Assembly: GCA_915063485.1 (NCBI GenBank)
Contig: CAJZDJ010000009.1
Span: 1 to 30,599, forward strand
Reading direction: 5' to 3'
From: an uncultured Actinomyces sp.
GTDB lineage: Bacteria > Actinomycetota > Actinomycetes > Actinomycetales > Actinomycetaceae
DNA: 30,599 nucleotides
Numbering within the stretch: the first letter of the stretch is position 1; the number at the start of each line of letters is the position of its first letter. Under the pieces are notes generated by a model, which was given only the letters and a program-made list of their open reading frames with translations, was not told the origin of the DNA and did no database searches. This document shows positions 24,120-30,599 of this stretch, piece by piece. The translations under genes and the position numbers were made by a program.

Positions 24120-24800
24120 TCACACCGAGTGTACTGCCGGAGCAGACTTACGCGAGTTGAGCACCTGGTCGACGATGCCGTATTCCTTGGCGGCGGTGGC
24201 CGTGAGGATCTTGTCGCGTTCTAGATCGCGGTGTACTAGTTCGCGGTCGCGGCCGGTGTGGAAGGCTAGAGTTTCTTCCAGCCAAGCGCGCATACGGTCA
24301 ATTTCGTTGGCCACGATCTCAATATCGCTAGCCTGCCCCTGGACCCCTTCCATGGCGGGCTGGTGAATCAGCACGCGGGCGTTAGGCAGCGCCAGACGCT
24401 TACCCTTGGCACCGGCAGCCAATAGCACGGCAGCGGCCGAGGCAGCCTGGCCCAGGCACACCGTCTGCACCTGCGGCTTAATGTACTGCATGGTGTCATA
24501 GATGGCGGTCAACGCGGTGAAGGAGCCACCGGGGCTGTTAATGTACATGGTGATTAGGCCGTCAGGGTCCTGCGACTCTAGCACCAGCAGCTGGGCCATA
24601 ATGTCGTCAGCGCTGGTGTCATCCACCTGCACCCCCATGAACACAATGCGGTCTTCAAACAGCTTGGCGTAGGGGTCTTGGCGCTTAAACCCGTAAGCGG
24701 TGCGCTCCTCAAACTGAGGTAGCACATAGCGGGCAGAAGGCATGGCGGCACTGGCCTCTACCTGGCGGGCGATCGCATCAAAATAGGGGCGAGTGCTCAT
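24120..24800 (-). CDS. clpP2: ATP-dependent Clp protease proteolytic subunit ClpP2
   Basis: This is a serine protease barrel of the Clp complex. The catalytic triad is visible: Ser 121 in [11 protein letters not shown], His 146 in LIHQP, and Asp 196 in LERDKILTA. It is 226 residues long. It is one of two paralogues that in Actinobacteria form mixed ClpP1P2 rings. Its ATG overlaps the clpP1 stop by one base (TGATG) and has GGAG upstream, so the two are co-translated, consistent with equal subunit numbers. The Ala-rich SAAA in place of SMGQ is typical of the second-subunit type. Confidence 0.95.
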   Translation of the reverse strand: MSTRPYFDAIARQVEASAAMPSARYVLPQFEERTAYGFKRQDPYAKLFEDRIVFMGVQVDDTSADDIMAQLLVLESQDPDGLITMYINSPGGSFTALTAIYDTMQYIKPQVQTVCLGQAASAAAVLLAAGAKGKRLALPNARVLIHQPAMEGVQGQASDIEIVANEIDRMRAWLEETLAFHTGRDRELVHRDLERDKILTATAAKEYGIVDQVLNSRKSAPAVHSV

Positions 24801-25417
24801 CAGTTGTCTCCGTTCTGCTTGCTGATTTCGCTAGCGGACTTAACGATGTGGTCTACGAAGCCGTATTCGAGAGCTTCCTGGGCGGTGTACCAGTGGTCAC
24901 GGTCACCATCGGCAATAATCTGCTCAACGCTGTGACCAGTGTTAGCTGCCGTGATCTCAGCTAGCTGCTGCTTCATGGAGATAATCAGGTCTGCGTTGAT
25001 ACGGATTTCGCTGGCACTACCACCAGCGCCGCCAAGGGGCTGGTGCATTAGCACACGGGCGTGAGGGGTGATGTAGCGCTTACCTTTAGCACCAGAAGAC
25101 AGCAGTACCTGGCCCATAGAGGCAGCTATACCGGTGGCCACAGTTACCACGTCGGGCTGTACGTACTGCATGGTGTCGTAAATGGCCATGCCGGCAGTTA
25201 CCGAGCCGCCGGGGCTGTTGATGTACAGGTAAATGTCTGCCTCAGGGTCTTCAGCAGCAAGCAGTAGCATCTGCCCGCAGATAGCGTTGGCATTATCGTC
25301 ACGGACATCAGAGCCCAGCCAAATGATGCGCTCTTTAAGCAGGCGGTTGTAGATGGAATCAGTCAGCATCATGCCGCTAGCGTTATCGGCGGCTGCGCTG
25401 GGGTTGACATCGCTCAC
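24800..25417 (-). CDS. clpP1: ATP-dependent Clp protease proteolytic subunit ClpP1
   Basis: The triad is Ser 100 (GIAASMGQ), His 125 (VLMHQP) and Asp 174 ([12 protein letters not shown]). The start is taken as the GTG at 25417 because AAGGAAGGA precedes it. The open frame extends 20 codons further to 25477, but that stretch holds the promoter. From the GTG the protein has 205 residues, the usual size, whereas the longer form would be atypical. It is followed directly by clpP2. Confidence 0.95.
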   Translation of the reverse strand: MSDVNPSAAADNASGMMLTDSIYNRLLKERIIWLGSDVRDDNANAICGQMLLLAAEDPEADIYLYINSPGGSVTAGMAIYDTMQYVQPDVVTVATGIAASMGQVLLSSGAKGKRYITPHARVLMHQPLGGAGGSASEIRINADLIISMKQQLAEITAANTGHSVEQIIADGDRDHWYTAQEALEYGFVDHIVKSASEISKQNGDN

Positions 25418-25448
25418 GCGCTTATCCTTCCTTGAAAGGTTTTTCTGC

Positions 25449-25477
25449 ATCAGACAATAGCCTGTTTTAACTGTCAA
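25449..25477 (-). promoter_or_regulatory. Probable promoter of clpP1-clpP2
   Basis: On the minus strand a perfect TTGACA (25477-25472), a 17-base spacer and TCTGAT (25454-25449) form a promoter 32 bases before the GTG start. An inverted repeat CGAAAA-N8-TTTTCG at 25482-25501 adjoins the -35 element on its upstream side and could be a binding site for a ClgR-like or other stress regulator. The regulator is not identifiable here. Confidence 0.6.
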
Positions 25478-25542
25478 GGCACGAAAATCGCTTAGTTTTC
25501 GCTTTGGGCCGCTAGTTGAGTCAACCCCGCGCAGCTATGAAC

Positions 25543-26475
25543 TCACTTAGCTTGCGGTTTTTTAGCCACTAGCACGTAGCCTCCCATGAGGCGCCCTTGC
25601 ACCTTGAAAGCTTTACGCATGGTGCGCAGGCGTTCTTTAGCTCCAGGCATTTTACGAGCATTGTTCCAAAAACGCAGCGCGCCTAGCAAACCCTCATCGC
25701 GGATTAAGCGGGTGGGCTCTAGTAGGCGTAGCGGTGCTTTAGCACTGAAGACCACCTCTAACCCGGCCTCTTCCATGAGCTGACGCCAGCCGTCCTCGGT
25801 TAGTGGGCGGGCACCTACCTTGATGGTACGCGAGAGCTCTTTGCGGGCTGCTTCAAAGTCTTCCTGACTATAGCCGCTAGATACGGCCATCTCATGGATG
25901 GCGTAGCGGCCGCCAGGAGCCAGCAGGCGGGCAGCCTCCTTGACAATAGCGGCCTTGGCTTGAGGTGACTGTATGGTGAGCATGGCTTCACCCACCACCA
26001 GATCGGCGCTAGCATCAGGCAGGCCAGTGCGCGCGGCGTCGGCCACCACATACTGGGCCTGGGCGTAGGGGGCGATCACCTTGGCAACCGCCTGGCGTCC
26101 TTGCGGGTTTGGGTCTACGCCGGCGTAAGACTTGGGGTTTGCCTTTAGTAGCAGCCGCGCAGTGGCGCCCACGCCAGGACCAAACTCAACAATGCGGTCT
26201 TGGCTGGTGGGGGCGGCTGCGGCGAGCATTTTGCGAGTTAGGGCAATGCCGCCGGGGCGCAAAATCTTTTTGCCCAGTGTGGCTAGCAGCCAGTGTCCTT
26301 GCATCCGGGAGGCTTCGGGGGCTTGGCGTAGTCCCTTGCATTGGCCTTGCTCGACGGCGCCGCTCTGGCTTTCGCTGCTTTCGATCGGGGCGTCCTGGTT
26401 TTTACTACCCTCGATCGGGGCGTCCTGGTTAGCCTCGCCGCTTTGGGCTGGGGTACCTTGTAAATCTTTACTCAT
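25543..26475 (-). CDS. SAM-dependent methyltransferase (class I)
   Basis: This is a 310-residue protein with a SAM-binding Rossmann fold. Motif I is IVEFGPGVGATARLLL (about 94-109). Motif II is YAGVDPNP, motif IV resembles ADLVVGEAMLTI, and RLLAPGGRYAIHEM follows. The N-terminal 60 residues are low-complexity and include a duplicated DAPIE block encoded by a 20-bp repeat (26381-26400 and 26411-26430). The C-terminal half is less characteristic. The start at 26475 has GGAG eight bases upstream and follows the cupin gene by nine bases, so they form a two-gene unit. The methylated substrate is unknown. Confidence 0.85.
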   Translation of the reverse strand: MSKDLQGTPAQSGEANQDAPIEGSKNQDAPIESSESQSGAVEQGQCKGLRQAPEASRMQGHWLLATLGKKILRPGGIALTRKMLAAAAPTSQDRIVEFGPGVGATARLLLKANPKSYAGVDPNPQGRQAVAKVIAPYAQAQYVVADAARTGLPDASADLVVGEAMLTIQSPQAKAAIVKEAARLLAPGGRYAIHEMAVSSGYSQEDFEAARKELSRTIKVGARPLTEDGWRQLMEEAGLEVVFSAKAPLRLLEPTRLIRDEGLLGALRFWNNARKMPGAKERLRTMRKAFKVQGRLMGGYVLVAKKPQAK

Positions 26476-26484
26476 GTCCTGCTC

Positions 26485-26817
26485 CTAGACGTTAACCATG
26501 ACTAGGCGCATACGGCAGGGGGTAACGGCGCGCAGCGCGTGAGGCTCGCCGGGAGCCAGGTAGATCATGCCGCCGTCACTTAGTAGCGTGGTTTCGCCGG
26601 CCACATCAAATTCCATTTCACCTTCCAGCAGGGTCACTACCACTGCCTTGGGTGAGGCGTGCTCGGTTAGTAGCTGACCGGCGTCGAAAACAAAGTCAAC
26701 TACCCGCAGCACATCATTGTTAACCACTACTCGTGAGGTAGTGGCTTCCTTCAAAATCGGCAGGTCAGAGCTGACGCTGGCGATAGAAATAGACTGTTCG
26801 ACAGCAGTGGAGGCCAT
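26485..26817 (-). CDS. Small cupin-domain protein
   Basis: This is a 110-residue single-domain cupin, a small beta-barrel that usually binds a metal or small molecule. LLEGEMEFDVAGE is the first conserved block, and GGMIYLAPGEPHALRAV is the second (G-x5-PxG-x2-H). The first block has only the H of TEHAS, so metal binding may be partial. AAGGGGAA lies before the ATG. It is co-transcribed with the methyltransferase and shares its regulation. Function cannot be named; a regulatory or small-molecule-binding role is possible. Confidence 0.8.
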   Translation of the reverse strand: MASTAVEQSISIASVSSDLPILKEATTSRVVVNNDVLRVVDFVFDAGQLLTEHASPKAVVVTLLEGEMEFDVAGETTLLSDGGMIYLAPGEPHALRAVTPCRMRLVMVNV

Positions 26818-26934
26818 TTGTTCCCCTTAAAACCGTGTTAAATGATTGAGACTTCAGGTTAGGCCACACTGCCTTATTTACGCAAGCAAGCGGTCGCTAA
26901 ATAAAATTTGCAAATCACTTACAAGATAAACCAA

Positions 26935-26965
26935 GGGCCGGCAGCTTACGCTACCGGCCCTTTTT
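26935..26965 (-). terminator. Terminator after tig
   Basis: GGGCCGGCAGC (26935-26945) pairs with GCTACCGGCCC (26950-26960) with one G-U pair and a TTAC loop. The T-run (26961-26965) follows on the plus strand. On the minus strand, the tig direction, only TTGG then TTT follows the stem. It sits 18 bases beyond the tig stop and could also act on the plus strand. Confidence 0.8.
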
Positions 26966-26982
26966 AAGTTAGAGAGCTAAGC

Positions 26983-28314
26983 TCACTCGGCGTCTTCAGC
27001 CGGAGCTTCCTCAGTGGCAGCCTCAGCGGGCTCCTCGTTGGTGCCAATGAACTCGGTCAGGTCAACTACGTTGCCCTCAGAGTCCTTCACGGTAACCTCA
27101 CGCAGGGCTACAGCCAGGGACTTGTTGCGAGCGATTTCCTGGGCAAAAGCCGGAATCTGGCCGGCCTGCTGGGCGCCCTGTAGGAACTGGCCAGGCTCCA
27201 TGCCGTACTGCTGGGCAGTCTGCAGCAGGAAGTCAAACAGCTCATCCTGGGTCACGGCTACATCCAGCTTCTCAGCCAGCACGTCTAGCAGCAGCTGCTC
27301 AACCACGGCCTTCTCAGCGTCGGGGCGGATTTCCCTGGCGTGCTCTTCGTCGCCTTCCTTACCCTCAGCGGCTAGGTGCTGGCTAATCTGAGCCTCAACC
27401 ACAGCCTCGGGCACCGGGAACTCCACTACGGACTTTAGGTGCTCTAGCAGCGCGTCGCGGGCGGCAATGGCCTGGTCGGCGGTCTTGCGGTCGGCTACCT
27501 GCTTGCGCAGGTCCTCGCGCAGCTCTTCGATGGTGTCGAACTCGGAAGCCATCTGAGCGAAGTCGTCGTCAGCCTCGGGTAGCTCACGCTGCTTGGCGGC
27601 GGTGACCTTAACGGTAACCTCGGCTTCTTCACCAGCGTGCTCGCCACCAGCCAGGGTGGTGGTGAAGGTGGCGCTCTCGTCAGTCTTTAGGCCGCGCAGA
27701 GCGGTGTCTAGACCCTTAAGCAGGTTTCCCTTGCCGATTTCGTAGGAAATACCGGAAACCGAGTCAACCTCCTGGCCGTCAATCTCAGCCTTTAGGTCGA
27801 TGGTTAGGAAGTCACCGGTCTTGGCCTTGCGCTTGATGGGCTTTAGAGAACCAAAACGGGCGCGCAGGTTGTCCAGCTCAGCCTCGACGTCTTCATCGCT
27901 AACGGTGGTGGCGTCAACGGTCAGCTCGGTGCCTTCTAGGGAAGGAATCTCGAACTCGGGACGCACGGTTACGGTGGCGGTGAAGGAGAACTGGCCGGAG
28001 AGAGGACCGGTTACAGCAGGAATCTCAACGATCTCAATTTCAGGCTGCAGCAGCGGAACGCGGCCAGAGTCAACCATGGCGTCACGGTAGAGGTCAGGCA
28101 GGGCGGCGTTGATAGCCTGCTCGATTACAGTGCCACGGCCGACGCGCTGGTCGATTACGCGGGCGGGAACGTGGCCGCGTCGGAAGCCGGGAACCTGAAT
28201 CTGGGAGCCGATCTCCTTGTAGGCGGCGTCGAGCTGGCTCCCCAGCTCCTCGTGGGGAACCTCCACGGTCAGCTTGACGGAGGTGGGATCTAGAATCTCG
28301 ACAGAGCTCTTCAC
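26983..28314 (-). CDS. tig: Trigger factor (ribosome-associated chaperone and prolyl isomerase)
   Basis: Tig binds ribosomal protein L23 at the exit tunnel and assists nascent-chain folding. The start is the GTG at 28314 (MKSSVEILDPTSVKLTVEV), preceded by GGAG. The frame extends 5 codons upstream to a TTG that is not expected by family comparison. The ribosome-binding signature is GFRRGHVP at 43-50; the usual Lys (GFRxGKxP) is His here. The FKBP-like PPIase domain and helical C-terminal domain follow, ending in an acidic Glu/Ala tail. The protein has 443 residues, the normal size. A 16-bp palindrome lies in the 5' leader (28349-28364). Confidence 0.97.
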   Translation of the reverse strand: MKSSVEILDPTSVKLTVEVPHEELGSQLDAAYKEIGSQIQVPGFRRGHVPARVIDQRVGRGTVIEQAINAALPDLYRDAMVDSGRVPLLQPEIEIVEIPAVTGPLSGQFSFTATVTVRPEFEIPSLEGTELTVDATTVSDEDVEAELDNLRARFGSLKPIKRKAKTGDFLTIDLKAEIDGQEVDSVSGISYEIGKGNLLKGLDTALRGLKTDESATFTTTLAGGEHAGEEAEVTVKVTAAKQRELPEADDDFAQMASEFDTIEELREDLRKQVADRKTADQAIAARDALLEHLKSVVEFPVPEAVVEAQISQHLAAEGKEGDEEHAREIRPDAEKAVVEQLLLDVLAEKLDVAVTQDELFDFLLQTAQQYGMEPGQFLQGAQQAGQIPAFAQEIARNKSLAVALREVTVKDSEGNVVDLTEFIGTNEEPAEAATEEAPAEDAE

Positions 28315-28348
28315 GGGCGTGTACTCCAATAAATGGATGGTATGAGGG

Positions 28349-28364
28349 CACCGGCATGCCGGTG
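28349..28364. repeat. Perfect 16-bp palindrome in the tig leader
   Basis: CACCGGCATGCCGGTG is its own reverse complement and lies 35-50 bases before the tig start. It could form an RNA hairpin affecting translation or be an operator. A second imperfect inverted repeat GTCCC-N7-GGGAC is at 28391-28407. No regulator is adjacent, and no further gene is seen between 28315 and 28531. Confidence 0.5.
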
Positions 28365-28531
28365 GGTGTACTTTTTTGACACCTTTAACCGTCCCAGTCT
28401 AGGGGACAAATCCTTAATTTGCACTTTGCGCCCGCCACGGCGTAGCTACTTCAGCCAGTAAGTTGGCGCTTTTTGAGCCCATAGCAGCCTTTATATGGCC
28501 GGTCACAAAGCTTTAAGGAGACAGTTACGCT

Positions 28532-28843
28532 TTAAAAATAAGCCGACAAGGTCTCTAGAGTGCGCCCAATCTCGCGCTCATAGTGCTCCTGGATCCGCTC
28601 ATCGTCATGCACCTGTGCCGCATTTAGAATGTTTACACGGTATTTACGTAGGGAAGCGCGAACCGTGCGGCGCAGGGGACCTAAACCGCTTACGCCTTCA
28701 TGCTCATCTAAAGCCACCGCAGCGCTTTCAAAGTGTGCGGCCAGGGCGTCTTGGGAGCAGTTGGCTAACTGATCGGATAGGTCGAACAAAAGGCGAACCG
28801 CGCCAGCCTTGTCACCCATAAGCTTCATCGCGGTCATGGCCAT
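28532..28843 (-). CDS. Hypothetical protein, 103 residues
   Basis: This is a soluble, probably helical protein (KAGAVRLLFDLSDQLANC, AALHFESAAVALDEHE-like composition), with an Arg-rich middle RRTVRASLRKYRVNIL and an acidic helix DDERIQEHYEREI near the end. No membrane segment or motif is recognised. AGGAAGG lies 10 bases before the ATG at 28843; an in-frame ATG follows at 28837. A possible promoter is the TACAAT on the minus strand near 28882-28887. Function unknown. The opposite-strand frame looks like a shadow and is not called. Confidence 0.65.
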   Translation of the reverse strand: MAMTAMKLMGDKAGAVRLLFDLSDQLANCSQDALAAHFESAAVALDEHEGVSGLGPLRRTVRASLRKYRVNILNAAQVHDDERIQEHYEREIGRTLETLSAYF

Positions 28844-28905
28844 AGTTTGGGAACCTTCCTGCGAAATTTCATGGCTGGGTTAATTGTATGAAATCACGTC
28901 GAGCA

Positions 28906-28993
28906 TACATAGCCTGTCACCTCAGTTGTCAGCAAGCACACTAATATAACGAACAGATATCTATCAGTAACTGTAGGCTATGTAAGGCTATGT
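28906..28993. repeat. Inverted and tandem copies of AGGCTATGT
   Basis: AGGCTATGTA at 28975-28984 is repeated at 28985-28993 and occurs inverted (TACATAGCCT) at 28906-28915, in an A/T-rich gap between the hypothetical gene and the tRNA genes. It may be regulatory or a chance feature. No other gene is seen in 28844-29106. Confidence 0.4.
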
Positions 28994-29106
28994 CTGGACT
29001 AAGCGCTGCAACGGCAAGTTCTGCTTGACGGCAACTAGAGATTTTACGCCCACTTGTAAGTTTAGGTGCTTAGTTGAGTAATTAAATGGCCACGGTGCCA
29101 AGTTTT

Positions 29107-29183
<77 letters not shown>

Positions 29184-29221
29184 GTGGCTCACATATCGGT
29201 GTAAACCTTATGCTCGCTTCG

Positions 29222-29292
29222 AGCGGGTGACGGGAATCGAACCCGCGCAATCTGCTTGGAAGGCAGAGGCTCTACCATTGAGCTACACCCGC
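29222..29292 (-). tRNA. tRNA-Gly (UCC)
   Basis: On the minus strand the acceptor GCGGGTG (29292-29286) pairs with CACCCGC. The anticodon loop CTTCCAA carries TCC. The T arm GCGGGTTCGATTCCCGT is complete. Discriminator T at 29222; CCA is not encoded, unlike in the neighbouring tRNA-Pro. It lies 67 bases after rpmF, so rpmF, tRNA-Gly and tRNA-Pro may share a transcript. Confidence 0.95.
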
Positions 29293-29359
29293 GCGGATGC
29301 GCTAAATGCACATCACTACCTGCTTAACCCGGCAGGCTCGGGACGCTACCGTAGACTTA

Positions 29360-29524
29360 TCAGTCCTCGACCAGGCCGAGCTTGTAAGCCTTTGCTAGAC
29401 GACGAGGAATCTTGACCTCGCGTCCGGCAATGCGCAAGTTGTCCAGCTGAGTCAGCTCAGCCTTCCACTGGGCGCGACGGTTGCGGGTGTTGCTACGGGA
29501 CATCTTCCGCTTCGGAACTGCCAT
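29360..29524 (-). CDS. rpmF: 50S ribosomal protein bL32, zinc-free (Cys-less) form
   Basis: This is a structural protein of the large subunit. The first 20 residues [20 protein letters not shown] are the classic bL32 N-terminus. The protein has 54 residues. It contains no cysteine, so the zinc-ribbon C-terminus is absent and the form is the C-minus type used when zinc is not required. AGAGGAGCGG lies upstream of the ATG. A plausible promoter is TTGGCT ... TAAGGT about 40-70 bases upstream on the minus strand. tRNA-Gly and tRNA-Pro follow on the same strand. Confidence 0.97.
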   Translation of the reverse strand: MAVPKRKMSRSNTRNRRAQWKAELTQLDNLRIAGREVKIPRRLAKAYKLGLVED

Positions 29525-29733
29525 GATCCCGCTCCTCTCGTATAGAAAACAAACCTGAACCGACGTGTAACCTTACCCGGTGCACGCTGATCTAGCCAAT
29601 CTATAACGCACAGATGCGGGTGTGAGTTCCATCGCCTCAAACAACTTAAGCAACTTTACTAGCCTTGGCGCCCTTAAGTCGAGGCACTAATAAATAGGCG
29701 TTACTCACAATTGGCTCATGCCACAATTAGCTT

Positions 29734-30390
29734 ATGAGTTCACTAGCACCAGCTAGCGTGCTGGTTCCAGCAGATACTAGCGCTAGCGAGATTGACTTAG
29801 AAATTAAACGCTCACACTTTCTGGGTTTAGCGGCGCGCACCACTAGTGAGGCCCAGGCCCGTGAGTTTATTGCCAGCCGCCGCGCTCTCTACCCTGACGC
29901 GCGTCACCATTGCAGCGCTTTTATTATCGCTAACCCTGGCGCCACCCCCACAGAACGCTCTAACGACGACGGCGAACCCTCGGGTACCGCTGGTAAGCCC
30001 ATGCTTGAGGTGTTGCGTGGCAGCCAGATTTTTGATGTAACCGTGGTGGTCACCCGCTACTTTGGTGGCACCCTGCTAGGCACTGGCGGGCTGGTGCGCG
30101 CCTATTCGCAAGCCACCGCCCAAGCCCTAGAACAGTTAAGTCTGTGTAGGCGCAGCCAACAGTATTTATGGCAGCTGCGCGCACCGGTGGCCGAGGCTGG
30201 TCGCATCGAAGCTGAGCTGCGCGCCGGGGGCGCCAATATTGTGCAAACCCGCTGGGAAAGCCAGGCAACCATCGAACTAGCCAGCGCCGTCGCCAATCCC
30301 ACGCAACTAGCCGCGCTAGTAGCTAACGTGACCCGAGGCCAAGGCCAGCTAGAAGCTGCCGGCACCAAAATCCTTGAGCTTCCCCTCTAA
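29734..30390 (+). CDS. YigZ / IMPACT family protein
   Basis: This is a 218-residue protein with the UPF0029 fold. The motif DDGEPSGTAGKPML (about 75-90) is followed by VVVTRYFGGTLLGTGGLVRAYS (about 105-126), and a C-terminal ferredoxin-like DUF1949 region completes it. The exact role of the family is not settled; it relates to eukaryotic IMPACT, a translation-stress modulator. The ATG at 29734 has no clear ribosome-binding site and an A/T-rich upstream stretch, so the mRNA could be leaderless. It is divergent from rpmF. Confidence 0.9.
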   Translation: MSSLAPASVLVPADTSASEIDLEIKRSHFLGLAARTTSEAQAREFIASRRALYPDARHHCSAFIIANPGATPTERSNDDGEPSGTAGKPMLEVLRGSQIFDVTVVVTRYFGGTLLGTGGLVRAYSQATAQALEQLSLCRRSQQYLWQLRAPVAEAGRIEAELRAGGANIVQTRWESQATIELASAVANPTQLAALVANVTRGQGQLEAAGTKILELPL

Positions 30391-30549
30391 TCCCTTAATA
30401 GTCCCTAATCCGCTCACTGCGAAGGAGGTATTTAGCGCTTTTTAGATAGTGAAAAACTGTTGTACTTACGTCAGTTAGCGTTGTACAGTGACTGGCGGCT
30501 GGCAAACACTTGGCTAGCAAGATTTTTGAGCGCGAAAGGAGACACAGCC

Positions 30550-30599
30550 ATGATGAATATGGCGCTGATGATGTCCTTCGCGCAGTGCATGTGTCTGTA
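30550..30599 (+). CDS. Start of an unidentified gene or Met/Cys-rich leader peptide (cut by window end)
   Basis: From an ATG with AAAGGAG eight bases upstream the frame reads MMNMALMMSFAQCMCL and leaves the window. Six of the first sixteen residues are Met and two are Cys. It may be the N-terminus of a protein or a regulatory leader peptide. The preceding 159 bases (30391-30549) contain an SD-like AAGGAGG at 30422 without a nearby start codon, a GTG frame MKNCCTYVS-stop at 30449, and no clear promoter. The ribosome-binding site supports translation, but its nature cannot be judged. Confidence 0.45.
   Translation, partial: MMNMALMMSFAQCMCL

Noticed and set aside
24801..25477. Longer ClpP1 start at 25477
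   Set aside because: It would translate through the TTGACA promoter. The GTG at 25417 has AAGGAAGGA and gives the usual length.
28495..28821. Plus-strand 108-codon frame opposite the hypothetical gene
   Set aside because: His/Arg/Pro-rich shadow-like composition with no motif. The minus-strand frame has a ribosome-binding site and ordinary protein composition.

Overview
This window comes from a high-GC Gram-positive bacterium. It is most likely a member of the Actinomycetaceae (an Actinomyces / Arcanobacterium / Trueperella / Varibaculum-like organism), although I cannot name a genus. The evidence is: an ileS controlled by an actinobacterial-type T-box; a eukaryote-like IleRS2 and an arm-less actinobacterial ValRS; a tig / clpP1 / clpP2 / clpX cluster; frequent GTG starts; and a trigger factor beginning MKSSVE. 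The GC content is moderate rather than extreme. Most of the window is ordinary chromosomal housekeeping sequence. I see no phage, transposase or CRISPR.

Layout. (1) 1-1693, minus strand: a lower-GC accessory stretch holding three tandem paralogues of an unrecognised small membrane protein. The copy at the window edge is cut by the window end, the middle one is intact, and the promoter-proximal one is internally deleted and frameshifted. (2) 1833-6983, minus: ileS followed by folC, preceded by a T-box leader. (3) 7500-10385, plus: valS, divergent from ileS, with a Lys/Gln/Ala repeat tail, then a terminator. (4) 10538-12385, plus: a FadD-type long-chain acyl-CoA synthetase, followed by a repeat-rich non-coding island with a perfect 21-bp palindrome. 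(5) 12687-16278, minus: a three-gene ABC-2 exporter ending in rsgA. (6) 16542-22217, plus: a carbohydrate uptake and utilisation operon made of a degenerate ROK regulator, a Gfo/Idh/MocA oxidoreductase, a sugar-binding lipoprotein and two permeases, with no ATPase gene. (7) 22298-28314, minus: chorismate mutase, clpX, clpP2, clpP1, a SAM methyltransferase, a cupin and the trigger factor, separated by strong hairpins. (8) 28532-29524, minus: a small unknown protein, tRNA-Pro, tRNA-Gly and the zinc-free ribosomal protein bL32. (9) 29734-30390, plus: a YigZ/IMPACT-family protein. A Met/Cys-rich reading frame with a good ribosome binding site then runs off the window end.

How they work together: ileS/valS/folC/rsgA/rpmF/tRNAs serve translation and one-carbon supply. 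Tig, ClpP1P2 and ClpX form the standard nascent-chain folding and proteolysis cluster. The ROK-led operon imports and oxidises or epimerises an unidentified sugar, and must borrow an ABC ATPase encoded elsewhere.

No convincing new defence or mobile system is visible. The best candidates for undescribed biology are the membrane-protein paralogue array at the left end, the palindrome/direct-repeat island at 12386-12686, the degenerate ROK regulator with its operon, and the Met/Cys-rich frame at the right end.
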